From Robertmurraya korlensis NBRC 107688 (GTDB taxonomy: Bacteria; Bacillota; Bacilli; Bacillales; Cytobacillaceae), in NCBI RefSeq assembly GCF_001591645.1, contig NZ_BCVH01000008.1, forward strand, positions 1 to 64,000: a stretch of 64,000 nucleotides of DNA, given 5' to 3'. A model generated the notes under the pieces. The model was not told the DNA's origin and ran no database searches. It was given only the letters and a program-made list of their open reading frames with translations. The position numbers were made by a program, and so were the translations under genes. Shown piece after piece: positions 1-8,040 of the stretch (within the stretch, counting starts at the first letter, position 1; every line of letters begins with the position of its first letter).

Positions 1-10
1 AGGCACCTGC

Positions 11-40
11 AAAGAGAGTAGTCACATGACTACTCTCTTT
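11..40. terminator. Rho-independent terminator (upstream gene)
   Basis: Perfect inverted repeat with 14-bp arms (AAAGAGAGTAGTCA and its complement) around a 2-nt loop, followed by a T-rich stretch. It probably ends a gene lying before the window and insulates the alkA-like gene. Confidence 0.75.
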
Positions 41-116
41 CTTTATGGGTTCTGTTTTTCTTTCATACATATAAAAATGATATACTTACAGAAAAACCAC
101 GGGGACGGGACAAACT

Positions 117-968
117 ATGGAGAGAATAAGTATCAAAGGACCTTATAACTTTGAGCAAGTGCTATCCAGACTCGCATTGGATCCGCTCAATCAGATTGAT
201 CAACAGGAACGTTCGGTTCAAGTTCCTCTCATCGTCGACGGAGACAAGTATGTAGTAAAGGTAACATCAACAGGTACAATCGAAGAGCCTGCATTTGAAG
301 TGAGTGGAAAGACAAACCAGGCGGTTGTCTTTCGTTTACGTGAAATCTTCCAATGGGTTCAACCATTGAATGACATTCACGCACATTTTCGTCATACGGA
401 CTTAGCTCCTATTTTTAAAGAGCATATGGGGACCCCCCTCGTTCTAGACTTTGATCCTTACAACTGCTTGTTAAAATGCATCGTTCATCAGCAGCTCAAC
501 CTGAAGTTCGCCCACACACTAACTCAGCGATTCGTAACGACCTTTGGAACCGAGGTAAATGGAGTGTATTTTTATCCGGATCCAGAAAGATTGGCCCGTG
601 TGAAAATTGAGGAGCTACGCGAGCTTCAATTTAGTGGCCGTAAAGCAGAGTATGTGATAGGTGTGGCACAAGCCATTGTAGAGGGGAAATTAGAGCTGCA
701 TAAGTTGCACGAAAAGACAGATGATGAGATTATGGAAGAGCTCGTCAAAATAAAGGGTATTGGTCCATGGACAGTACAAAACTTCCTTGTGTTTGGACTT
801 GGACGACCCAATCTTTTTCCAATAGCTGATATTGGTTTACAAAATGCTCTAAAAAAGCTATATAATATGGACCGAAAGCCAACAAAGGAAGAAATGGAAG
901 GCTATAAGCAAAGCTGGGAGCCATACGCGAGCTACGCTTCTCTTTACTTGTGGAGAAGTATCGAATAA
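117..968 (+). CDS. alkA: DNA-3-methyladenine glycosylase II (AlkA-type)
   Basis: Base-excision repair enzyme that removes alkylated purines in the cytoplasm. The 283-residue protein has an AlkA-type N-terminal half and a helix-hairpin-helix with GIGPWT at residues 214-219. D238, in the IADIG segment, sits where the HhH-GPD superfamily carries its catalytic aspartate (D238 in E. coli AlkA too). Length is normal for the family. The gene starts at ATG after a GGGGACGGGA-type site and lies 18 bp before the rRNA methyltransferase gene, so the two are probably cotranscribed, although their functions are not obviously linked. Assignment to the AlkA family is firm; the exact damaged-base range is not visible. 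Confidence 0.9.
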   Translation: MERISIKGPYNFEQVLSRLALDPLNQIDQQERSVQVPLIVDGDKYVVKVTSTGTIEEPAFEVSGKTNQAVVFRLREIFQWVQPLNDIHAHFRHTDLAPIFKEHMGTPLVLDFDPYNCLLKCIVHQQLNLKFAHTLTQRFVTTFGTEVNGVYFYPDPERLARVKIEELRELQFSGRKAEYVIGVAQAIVEGKLELHKLHEKTDDEIMEELVKIKGIGPWTVQNFLVFGLGRPNLFPIADIGLQNALKKLYNMDRKPTKEEMEGYKQSWEPYASYASLYLWRSIE

Positions 969-986
969 TAGATGGAGTGAACAAAA

Positions 987-2369
987 ATGAAACAGGAGCA
1001 ATCCGTAAGAATAACTGAAAAACAAACCTTTCCACTAACCATTAAGAGACTCGGAATTAATGGGGAGGGAGTCGGCTACTTTAAAAAGCAAGTCGTCTTC
1101 GTACCAGGTGCGCTACCAGGTGAAGAGGTAGTTGTAGAAGCAACAAAAGTTCAACCGAAATTCGCTGAGGCGCGCATTAAAAAGATCCGAAAAAAATCAG
1201 AGCATCGTGTCGCACCTCCATGTCCTGTGTACGAAGAGTGTGGAGGCTGTCAGCTTCAGCATCTTGATTATCGTCAGCAGCTTGTGGAAAAAAAGGACAT
1301 AGTAAAGCAATCACTTGAGCGTCATACAAAGCTAAATGTAGAAAAGTTAGATATCCGTGACACACTTGGTATGGACAACCCATGGAACTACCGAAACAAA
1401 AGCCAGTTCCAGGTGGGGCAAAGTGACGGCAAGTTACTAGCGGGATTATATGGCATCAACTCACACAAACTCGTTGATATTCAACACTGTGCGGTACAGC
1501 ATTCTGCTACAAACAAGGCAACATCAGCCGTGAAGAAGATTTTACAAGACCTTAAAGTGTCTGTATATAATGAGAAAACTCGTAAAGGTATCGTACGTAC
1601 CATTGTGGCTAGAATTGGTGTAAAAACAGAGGAACTCCAAATTGTATTAATCACAAGTCAACGAGAGCTTCCACATAAGGATGAAATCGTTGCTCGTATT
1701 AAGCAAGCTTTGCCAGAAGTAACATCCATTGTGCAAAATGTTAATGGTCAGAAAACATCTCTAATCTTTGGTGATGAAACGAGATTATTAGAGGGAAGAG
1801 AGTTCATCCAGGAAACTCTAGGGGAACTGGAATTTGAACTATCAGCTAGAACGTTCTTCCAGTTAAATCCTGAGCAAACCGTAAACCTATATAATGAGGT
1901 AAAAGAGGCAGCAGGACTAACAGGTGTGGAAAAGGTTGTGGATGCCTACTGTGGAGTGGGGACAATCGGTCTCTGGTTGGCAGATGGAGCAGAAGAAATC
2001 CGTGGAATGGACGTTATTTCAGATTCGATTGAAGATGCAGAAAAAAATGCGGAGAGACATGGAATTAGTCACGCTACTTATGTTGTCGGTAAAGCGGAAC
2101 AAGTTCTACCGAAATGGGCGAAAGAAGGATGGAAACCGGATGTGCTTGTAGTGGATCCACCAAGAACAGGATTGGATCAACAGTTATTAAACACAATTTT
2201 AAAGGTTAAGCCAAAGAAAATTGTGTATGTTTCATGTAATCCATCCACACTTGCAAAGGATATCTCCGTGTTGGTTTCTAAATATAAGGTTGGTTATATA
2301 CAACCTGTGGATATGTTCCCACAAACAAGTCACATTGAAAGTGTTACTAGTTTGATTTTAAAAGGATAA
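987..2369 (+). CDS. rlmCD: 23S rRNA (uracil-C5)-methyltransferase RlmCD
   Basis: SAM-dependent enzyme forming m5U in 23S rRNA; in Gram-positives one enzyme of this family modifies both U747 and U1939. The 460-residue protein has an N-terminal TRAM domain (about residues 10-70) and four cysteines, C79, C85, C88 and C168, in the spacing used for a 4Fe-4S cluster in RlmD/RumA. It then has a SAM-binding fold ([13 protein letters not shown]), the DPPRTGLD motif and the nucleophile-bearing [11 protein letters not shown] with C417. Length is typical. It follows the alkA-like gene by 18 bp. The choice of RlmCD over a related TrmA/RlmC-type paralogue rests on the Firmicute context. Confidence 0.88.
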   Translation: MKQEQSVRITEKQTFPLTIKRLGINGEGVGYFKKQVVFVPGALPGEEVVVEATKVQPKFAEARIKKIRKKSEHRVAPPCPVYEECGGCQLQHLDYRQQLVEKKDIVKQSLERHTKLNVEKLDIRDTLGMDNPWNYRNKSQFQVGQSDGKLLAGLYGINSHKLVDIQHCAVQHSATNKATSAVKKILQDLKVSVYNEKTRKGIVRTIVARIGVKTEELQIVLITSQRELPHKDEIVARIKQALPEVTSIVQNVNGQKTSLIFGDETRLLEGREFIQETLGELEFELSARTFFQLNPEQTVNLYNEVKEAAGLTGVEKVVDAYCGVGTIGLWLADGAEEIRGMDVISDSIEDAEKNAERHGISHATYVVGKAEQVLPKWAKEGWKPDVLVVDPPRTGLDQQLLNTILKVKPKKIVYVSCNPSTLAKDISVLVSKYKVGYIQPVDMFPQTSHIESVTSLILKG

Positions 2370-2397
2370 GTGCCAGTTTTTTTGGATAAGTCAGACA

Positions 2398-2476
2398 ATA
2401 TCCACAAGTTTATTCACATTGAGTATAAAATTGGGATAAATAACGTGTAAAAATTTAAAAAAATAAGTTATCCACA
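2398..2476 (+). promoter_or_regulatory. Cluster of three same-strand DnaA boxes
   Basis: TTATCCACA, the perfect Bacillus DnaA box, lies at 2468-2476. TTATTCACA (fits TTATNCACA) lies at 2410-2418, and ATATCCACA (one mismatch) at 2398-2406. All three are in the same orientation within 79 bp of AT-rich intergenic DNA, downstream of rlmCD and before its terminator. Clusters of DnaA boxes outside oriC can bind DnaA and influence initiation or nearby transcription; that role here is inferred. Confidence 0.6.
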
Positions 2477-2500
2477 GTCTAATAAGTCTGAATAAAAATG

Positions 2501-2533
2501 AATGACTCCTTTATTCAGGGGTCATTTAATTTT
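2501..2533 (+). terminator. Rho-independent terminator after rlmCD
   Basis: AATGACTCCT pairs with AGGGGTCATT (one G-U pair) over a 6-nt loop, followed by a T-rich tail (TTAATTTTTG). It lies between the DnaA boxes and the next gene. Confidence 0.7.
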
Positions 2534-2588
2534 TGTAATGACAAGTGCTATAGTAGGAAAGGTAAACAATCTTTAGGGGGATCGATTA

Positions 2589-3080
2589 GTGAATAATAAC
2601 GATATATTAATCAGATTAAGATATGCTTTAGATATTAAGAATGTAGATATGGTAGAAATTTTTAAACTTGGTGGAGTTGAAGTAACAAAAGAAGACGTAC
2701 TAAAGATCCTTACGAAAATTAACGATGAAGAAGAGGATAATGAAGATGTGATCATCTGTGATGACCAAATGTTTGATGCCTTTTTAAACGGTTTTATTAT
2801 TTTTAAAAGAGGAAAACAAGAACCAAAACCAGGCCAACCTGAAAGACAAGCTCCATCCCTAAAAGAAAGCTCGAATAATCTCCTTCTAAAAAAGCTTAAA
2901 ATCGCTTTGTCATTAACAAGTGAGGATATGATTGAAATCTTAGAGGATGCGGGAGTAAGCATCACCAAAGGAGAATTAAGCGCGTTATTAAGAAAAGTTG
3001 GCCATAAAAATTATAAGTTCTGTGGAGATCGATATGCTAGGAATTTCTTGAAAGGGTTAGCGATTAGACATAGAGGATAG
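2589..3080 (+). CDS. DUF1456 family protein (YehS-like)
   Basis: A 163-residue cytoplasmic protein made of two copies of the DUF1456 repeat, about residues 1-75 and 92-160. Each begins with a similar segment: LIRLRYALDI, then DMVEIF with GGVEVTKEDV in the first; LLKKLKIALSL, then DMIEIL with AGVSITKGEL in the second. A charged Pro/Gln-rich linker joins them. The family's function is unknown. GTG start after an AGGGGG ribosome binding site 8 bp upstream. It is monocistronic between two terminator-like hairpins. Confidence 0.8.
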   Translation: MNNNDILIRLRYALDIKNVDMVEIFKLGGVEVTKEDVLKILTKINDEEEDNEDVIICDDQMFDAFLNGFIIFKRGKQEPKPGQPERQAPSLKESSNNLLLKKLKIALSLTSEDMIEILEDAGVSITKGELSALLRKVGHKNYKFCGDRYARNFLKGLAIRHRG

Positions 3081-3108
3081 GCTTTTTAGGTAGAATATAC
3101 GAAATTTG

Positions 3109-3140
3109 GAGCAACCTGTTGAAGGATTGCTCTTTTGCTT
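3109..3140 (+). terminator. Weak terminator-like hairpin
   Basis: GAGCAA pairs with TTGCTC, extendable by a CC/GG pair with a bulge, followed by TTTTGCTTTT. Position after the DUF1456 gene supports a terminator, but the stem is short. Confidence 0.45.
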
Positions 3141-3216
3141 TTAAACTTGGGAAATATATTAATCACAAATGTAACATAACCTATTTACAGATGATCTAAA
3201 TATACAGTAACCTTGT

Positions 3217-4191
3217 ATGAGTGTTCTTAAGAGTAAGGAAATGTATCAGAAGGAAGGGCTATGTTTGTCTAGAGGGTTATTATACAGTTTGTTATTTTTA
3301 CTAATGGTGATTTGGGGATTCAATGTCTCGGCCATTAAAATTTTAGTTACGTATTTTCCACCTGTTTTTATTCAGGGTATCAGGGTGTTTTTGGCAGGTT
3401 TGGTGGTAATAGTTGTCCTTATTATGTCAAAGAAATTTGAGAGGATTTCTAGGAAAAATGTACTCGGAATATTTGTTGCTGCCTTGTTTGGAGTATTTGG
3501 TCACCATCTATTCTTGGCACTCGGATTAACTCTTACTACCGGTTCAAATACAGGTTTAATTCTAGGCTTGGTACCACTTTTTACTTCTATTTTTGCCATG
3601 ATTTTTCTGAAAGAGACATTAACGGTTGTTAAGTGTCTTGGTATATTGGCTGCACTAAGTGGAGTTTATTTTATTATTTTAAAAGGAAATGGACCCGTTT
3701 CTGGATTTTCATTAGGTGATTTATTTATATTTGGTGCGGTGATCACGCAAGCGATTAGTTTTATCGTGATCAAAAAGTTAACTACTAATCTTGATTCAAG
3801 ACAAATGACGGGGATCATGCTGATATTTGGGTCTTCCATGATGTTCGGATTAAGTTTTTGGATAGAACCGGTGGAAGCAAGTGATTTTCATCAGCCAGTG
3901 TATGTTTGGTTAGTTTTACTAGCTTCTGCTGTTTTTGCAACGGGACTTGGTCATATGCTTTATAATTATGCCATTCAACAATTAGGTGCTGGCTCAACTG
4001 CAATTTTTATTAATCTTACCCCGTTCTTTTCGTTGCTTGGCTCTGCTCTGTTCCTAGGAGAAAAGATTGTGCTTGAACAGTTAATTGGCTTTATGCTAAT
4101 CGTACTGGGAGTTATTTTGGGCACAGGGATGCTAGAGGGTTCTTTCCGCAGTCTCATCCATCGTAATGTACCAAGGTCATTGGATAGGTAA
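3217..4191 (+). CDS. EamA/DMT-family membrane exporter
   Basis: A 324-residue integral membrane protein of the drug/metabolite transporter superfamily. It has ten hydrophobic segments in two EamA repeats (about residues 20-155 and 165-305). The first repeat begins with the typical WGFNVSAIKIL-type segment and each ends with a glycine-rich helix (LSGVYFIILKG; LGVILGTGML). Such proteins export amino acids, nucleobases or other small metabolites; the substrate cannot be read from sequence. The annotated ATG has almost no ribosome binding site. An in-frame TTG at 3265, preceded by AGAAGGAAGG, would give a protein about 16 residues shorter that starts just before the first helix. A lysine-regulated uptake operon follows, but no direct link is shown. 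Confidence 0.8.
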   Translation: MSVLKSKEMYQKEGLCLSRGLLYSLLFLLMVIWGFNVSAIKILVTYFPPVFIQGIRVFLAGLVVIVVLIMSKKFERISRKNVLGIFVAALFGVFGHHLFLALGLTLTTGSNTGLILGLVPLFTSIFAMIFLKETLTVVKCLGILAALSGVYFIILKGNGPVSGFSLGDLFIFGAVITQAISFIVIKKLTTNLDSRQMTGIMLIFGSSMMFGLSFWIEPVEASDFHQPVYVWLVLLASAVFATGLGHMLYNYAIQQLGAGSTAIFINLTPFFSLLGSALFLGEKIVLEQLIGFMLIVLGVILGTGMLEGSFRSLIHRNVPRSLDR

Positions 4192-4342
4192 CTTACTATT
4201 TTTGATATTAAACAATCTACATTTTTTTCACATATAACATGTTGATATAGTATTTTAATAGAATTGGTTTCAAAAACGGGTTGACGGAGTAAATATACTA
4301 ATGTATTATTTAAGAATAATTTAATAAGACCTCACTTTTATA

Positions 4343-4517
4343 GTGAGGTAGAGGCGCGATATTTAACAGTCTTTAGTGGAGTTTGAGAAGCAGTGATGCT
4401 AAGGAGAAGGAAATGTCGCCGAAGTGTGTAATACCTCAATATTACATGCTGGGTCTGTAGTTAAGAGCTGCAGGACTGTCTCAATAAACACAAGTTTATT
4501 GAGTTGTGCTATCTCAT
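4343..4517 (+). promoter_or_regulatory. Lysine riboswitch (L box) aptamer
   Basis: The leader carries the conserved L-box blocks in order: GTAGAGGCGCGA, GGAGAAGGAAATG, CGCCGAAG and GCTGGGTCTG, then a perfect hairpin CTCAATAAAC/GTTTATTGAG. The closing stem P1 forms between 4343-4351 (GTGAGGTAG) and 4509-4517 (CTATCTCAT). Lysine binding stabilises P1 and favours the downstream terminator, so lysine should switch the following ABC importer off. That makes lysine the likely imported substrate. Confidence 0.92.
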
Positions 4518-4558
4518 CATGGGATAAAAGAGAGGACTTAAGGTAACTATGCATAGTG

Positions 4559-4587
4559 CGACCTGAGTATATCTCAGGTCGTTTTTT
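4559..4587 (+). terminator. Riboswitch expression-platform terminator
   Basis: CGACCTGAG pairs perfectly with CTCAGGTCG over a 5-nt loop, followed by TTTTTT. It lies 41 nt after the lysine aptamer and 35 nt before the first gene, as expected for transcription attenuation. Confidence 0.85.
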
Positions 4588-4621
4588 GTTGTATTTTGTA
4601 GAAAATAGGAGGAGATACATC

Positions 4622-5458
4622 ATGAGAAACAAGTTTTCATTATTAATAGTTTTATTGGTTTCATCGTTAGTTCTATTAGCAGGTTGTGGGTCAAGCAATG
4701 GCTCTGACTCTGGTTCATCAAAAGATAACACATTTAAGGTTGGTCTTGAAGCGGGGTACGCTCCATTTAACTGGACTCAAAACGACGATTCTAACGGTGG
4801 GGTTAAAATAGACGGTTCTGCAGAATACGCAGGTGGATATGATGTGGAAATTGCAAAAAAAGTGGCTGAAGGTTTAGGAAAAGAATTAGTGATTGTGAAA
4901 ACTGAGTGGGATGGTCTCGTACCAGCTTTAACATCAGGAAAAATTGACGCAATCATCGCTGGTATGTCACCAACAGGTGAACGTAAAGAAACGATAGATT
5001 TTACGGAAAACTACTATAAATCAAATTTAGTAATGGTTGTGAAAAAAGGCAGCAAGTATGAAGGGGCTACTTCTCTTGAAGATTTCAAAGGTGCGAAGAT
5101 TACAGCTCAATTAAATACGTTCCACTACAATGTGATTGATCAAATTGAAGGTGTGAACAAGAAGACAGCAATGGACAACTTCCCAGCGATGAGGGTAGCG
5201 CTTGAATCAGGAATCATTGATGGTTACGTTTCAGAACGTCCAGAGGGAGTTAGTGCATCAGCTGCAAATGAAAACTATGTGATGGTTGAATTTGAAGATG
5301 GATTTGAAACATCAGAGGATGATACAGCCATCGCTGTAGGGCTGAAAAAGGGTAGTGACTATACAGAGAAAATCAATGAAATCCTAGCAGGTATTTCAGA
5401 GGAAGAACGTACAAGCATTATGGATAATGCTATCAAGAATCAGCCAGCAGCAAAATAG
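4622..5458 (+). CDS. Lysine ABC importer, substrate-binding lipoprotein
   Basis: Extracellular solute-binding protein of family 3, tethered to the membrane. The chosen ATG follows AGGAGG and gives 278 residues beginning with a classical lipoprotein signal ending in the lipobox LLAGC, so the cysteine is lipidated. An in-frame ATG 66 bp further upstream falls before the riboswitch terminator and is not the start. The mature part has the two-lobe amino-acid-binding fold (KVGLEAGYAPFNW near the N terminus; the TEWDGLVPALTSGKIDAII segment). The lysine riboswitch just upstream points to lysine as substrate; arginine or related basic amino acids remain possible. First gene of a three-gene importer operon. 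Confidence 0.9.
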   Translation: MRNKFSLLIVLLVSSLVLLAGCGSSNGSDSGSSKDNTFKVGLEAGYAPFNWTQNDDSNGGVKIDGSAEYAGGYDVEIAKKVAEGLGKELVIVKTEWDGLVPALTSGKIDAIIAGMSPTGERKETIDFTENYYKSNLVMVVKKGSKYEGATSLEDFKGAKITAQLNTFHYNVIDQIEGVNKKTAMDNFPAMRVALESGIIDGYVSERPEGVSASAANENYVMVEFEDGFETSEDDTAIAVGLKKGSDYTEKINEILAGISEEERTSIMDNAIKNQPAAK

Positions 5459-5467
5459 AATTCAGGA

Positions 5468-5495
5468 ACCGGCTGTATGAAAGCATACAGTCGGT
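5468..5495 (+). terminator. Intra-operon hairpin between binding protein and permease
   Basis: ACCGGCTGTATG pairs with CATACAGTCGGT over an AAAG loop, followed by TTTAT. It sits only 10 nt after the lipoprotein stop and 25 nt before the permease start. It probably lowers downstream transcription or protects the upstream mRNA, giving more binding protein than permease. Confidence 0.65.
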
Positions 5496-5519
5496 TTTAT
5501 ACGGTAAGGAGGAAAAAAG

Positions 5520-6260
5520 ATGAGTATTGAGTGGATTATTAAAATCATCTCAGAAAACTGGCCAATGCTCCTACGCGGTGCTGGTTTAACCCTTTTGATC
5601 TCTCTGATTGGTACGATTTTTGGAGCGGCCATTGGATTATTGGCAGGGGTTATACGAACAATTCCCGCACCTGAACGTGGAGCAAAAAAGATACTATTAA
5701 AACTGATTAACTTCATTCTTTCTATCTATATTGAGTTTTTCCGCGGAACACCGATGATTGTACAAGCGATGGTTATTTTCTATGGATCAGCGTTAGCATT
5801 TGGCATAGATATGAATGTGTTTGTGGCAGCTATTTTTATTGTATCCATCAATACGGGTGCCTATATGGCGGAAATTGTCCGTGGTGGAATTGTTTCAATT
5901 GAAAAAGGACAGTTTGAAGCAGCTCAAGCAATAGGGATGAATCATCTACAAACGATGTGGAATGTAGTATTGCCACAGGTGATTCGAAATATTTTACCTG
6001 CAACGGGAAATCAATTTGTTATTAATATTAAGGATACATCCGTACTGAATGTTATTTCGGTGACAGAATTATTTTTCGTTACCAAATCAATCTCAGGAAA
6101 TAATTTTAGATATTTTGAGTCCTTCTTTGTCGCATGTATGCTTTACTTCGTGATGACCTTTATTGTCACAAGAATCTTGTTATATATTGAAAAGAAATTA
6201 GATGGCTCTGAAAGCTATACGGTTATAGGGAACACAACTACAACAGAACTCAATCAATAA
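5520..6260 (+). CDS. Lysine ABC importer, permease subunit
   Basis: Inner-membrane component of a polar amino acid ABC importer (HisM/GlnP family), 246 residues with about five membrane helices. The coupling-helix EAA loop is visible at about residues 140-160 (GQFEAAQAIGMNHLQTMWNVVLPQ), and the conserved FFRGTPMIVQ segment lies near residue 75. ATG start after AAGGAGG. It is the second gene of the lysine-riboswitch operon, separated from the binding protein by an attenuating hairpin and 22 bp from the ATPase. A single permease gene implies a homodimer. Confidence 0.9.
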   Translation: MSIEWIIKIISENWPMLLRGAGLTLLISLIGTIFGAAIGLLAGVIRTIPAPERGAKKILLKLINFILSIYIEFFRGTPMIVQAMVIFYGSALAFGIDMNVFVAAIFIVSINTGAYMAEIVRGGIVSIEKGQFEAAQAIGMNHLQTMWNVVLPQVIRNILPATGNQFVINIKDTSVLNVISVTELFFVTKSISGNNFRYFESFFVACMLYFVMTFIVTRILLYIEKKLDGSESYTVIGNTTTTELNQ

Positions 6261-6282
6261 TAAATAGAAAGGAGGAGAGACG

Positions 6283-7017
6283 ATGGAAAAGATTATTGAT
6301 ATACAACACTTAAACAAGTCCTTTGGAGCCCATGAAGTATTAAAGGATATTAATTTTTCGGTAAATAAAGGAGAAGTTGTTACGATTATTGGCTCCTCGG
6401 GTTCTGGAAAGTCAACTCTTCTTCGTTGTATTAATCTTTTAGAAAAACCAAGTGGCGGGAAAATTATTTATCATGGTGAAAATATATTGGATGATAAGCA
6501 TGATGTAGTGGACTATCGGAAGCATTTAGGCATGGTGTTCCAACAATTTAACCTTTTTAACAATCACAATGTTCTTACTAACTGTGTAGTTGGACAAGTG
6601 AAGGTATTAAAACGCACCAAGGAAGAAGCCGAAAAAGTAGCGATGAAATATTTGAAGGTTGTTGGAATGGATAAGTATATTAACGCAAAGCCCAAGCAAT
6701 TGTCCGGCGGTCAAAAACAGCGGGTAGCGATTGCTAGAGCACTTTCTATGGATCCGGATGTTATGTTATTTGATGAACCAACCTCGGCTCTTGATCCTGA
6801 AATGGTAGGAGAAGTTCTAAAGGTCATGAAGGAACTTGCTGAATCTGGTCTTACAATGTTAATCGTCACGCATGAAATGGAATTTGCAAGGGAAGTATCA
6901 GACCGAGTCGTATTTATGGACAAGGGAGTTATTGCAGAAGAAGGAAGCCCAGAGCAAATTTTCAATAATCCAACACAAAATCGTACGAGGGAATTCCTGA
7001 AACGTACTTTAAAATAG
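6283..7017 (+). CDS. Lysine ABC importer, ATP-binding subunit
   Basis: Cytoplasmic ATPase (GlnQ/HisP family, 244 residues) that powers the importer. All core motifs are present: Walker [11 protein letters not shown]-loop VFQQFNLF, signature [15 protein letters not shown], Walker [13 protein letters not shown] and the switch histidine in VTHEM. The ATG follows AGGAGGAGAG. It is the last gene of the riboswitch-controlled operon and is followed by a terminator at 7101. Confidence 0.92.
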   Translation: MEKIIDIQHLNKSFGAHEVLKDINFSVNKGEVVTIIGSSGSGKSTLLRCINLLEKPSGGKIIYHGENILDDKHDVVDYRKHLGMVFQQFNLFNNHNVLTNCVVGQVKVLKRTKEEAEKVAMKYLKVVGMDKYINAKPKQLSGGQKQRVAIARALSMDPDVMLFDEPTSALDPEMVGEVLKVMKELAESGLTMLIVTHEMEFAREVSDRVVFMDKGVIAEEGSPEQIFNNPTQNRTREFLKRTLK

Positions 7018-7100
7018 AAATTCTACAAATAAAAAGCCGACTCAAGAAAGTTGAAGTAGTTCTATTTTTTGAGAATCATAATAAATACCACTTATATCAG

Positions 7101-7127
7101 ACCAAATCACATATGATTTGGTTTTTT
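7101..7127 (+). terminator. Rho-independent terminator of the lysine importer operon
   Basis: ACCAAATCA pairs with TGATTTGGT over CATA, running into a T6 tract. Confidence 0.85.
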
Positions 7128-7240
7128 GTTTTTGGATGCAAAGCAATTCCTGCTCGCTTTTTCTATCCTACCAAAAACATACTAGAATAAGACCATGTTC
7201 AAAAGTCAACTTTAGGGTAGGCTTTTTTTTAACACTAAGA

Positions 7241-7254
7241 AAATCTTAAGATTT
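7241..7254. promoter_or_regulatory. Perfect palindrome upstream of a two-component pair
   Basis: AAATCTTAAGATTT is a 14-bp perfect palindrome about 100 bp before the response-regulator start, in an otherwise featureless 230-bp gap after the terminator. It could be an operator; no family-specific match was recognised. Confidence 0.3.
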
Positions 7255-7353
7255 GCATTAAGTGTTTATTAATATTTTAAGGGTATGATTAGTCTAGATT
7301 AAAGATCCATGGGGGGTATAATAGTTTGAACTTATATATAGGAGTGAATGCTC

Positions 7354-8040
7354 ATGAACATATTGGTTTGTGACGATGACAAATCGATTGTAGATGCAAT
7401 TGGAATCTATTTAGAAAATGAAGGCTACCAAGTATGTAAGGCATTTAATGGTGAAGAAGCGATAGAAATGGTTGAGAATGATGAAATCCATCTGATTATC
7501 ATGGATATTATGATGCCTAAGATGGATGGAATTACCGCTACTATGAAGATTAGGGAAGAGAATAAAATACCCTTGATTATGCTTTCAGCAAAATCTGAGG
7601 ACTACGACAAGATACTAGGATTGAATATTGGAGCGGATGATTACATAACCAAGCCCTTCAATCCTTTGGAGTTAATCGCTAGGGTGAAATCCCAGTTGAG
7701 AAGATATACCACCTTTGGAAGTCTTGAAACGAGGAGCAATGTCTATCAAACAGGTGGTCTGATGATCGATGATGAAAGGAAATTGATTACTGTCGATGGA
7801 GAAGAGGTACATCTTACACCTGTGCAATACAAAATTTTAAAACTTCTAACGGCTAATGCTGGAAGGGTTTTTTCCATAGAGGAAATCTATGAGAAGGTAT
7901 GGAACGAAACGGCTTTTAGTCCAGAAAATACAGTAACCGTTCATATAAGAAAGATTAGAGAGAAGATCGAGATCAATACAAAAGAGCCTAAATATTTGAA
8001 GGTGGTGTGGGGAGTTGGATATAAAGTTGAAAAAATTTAG
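7354..8040 (+). CDS. OmpR-family response regulator
   Basis: Transcription factor of a two-component system, 228 residues. The N-terminal receiver has the acidic pocket C-DDD at residues 6-9, phospho-acceptor D51 in IMDIMMPKMDG, and the conserved K in ITKPF. The C-terminal winged helix (about 130-228) ends in the typical KYLKVVWGVGYKVE strand. The start is the second of two ATGs, since GGAGTG lies 9 nt before it but only 3 nt before the first. The gene overlaps the following histidine kinase by 26 bp, so the two are translationally coupled. The signal and targets are unknown. Confidence 0.87.
   Translation: MNILVCDDDKSIVDAIGIYLENEGYQVCKAFNGEEAIEMVENDEIHLIIMDIMMPKMDGITATMKIREENKIPLIMLSAKSEDYDKILGLNIGADDYITKPFNPLELIARVKSQLRRYTTFGSLETRSNVYQTGGLMIDDERKLITVDGEEVHLTPVQYKILKLLTANAGRVFSIEEIYEKVWNETAFSPENTVTVHIRKIREKIEINTKEPKYLKVVWGVGYKVEKI

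Noticed and set aside
745-1035. Minus-strand frame of 96 codons across the alkA-rlmCD junction
   Set aside because: Antisense to two well-supported genes, without a ribosome binding site.
4556-4621. Upstream ATG of the lysine-binding lipoprotein
   Set aside because: It precedes the riboswitch terminator and has no ribosome binding site; ATG 4622 has AGGAGG and gives a proper lipoprotein signal.
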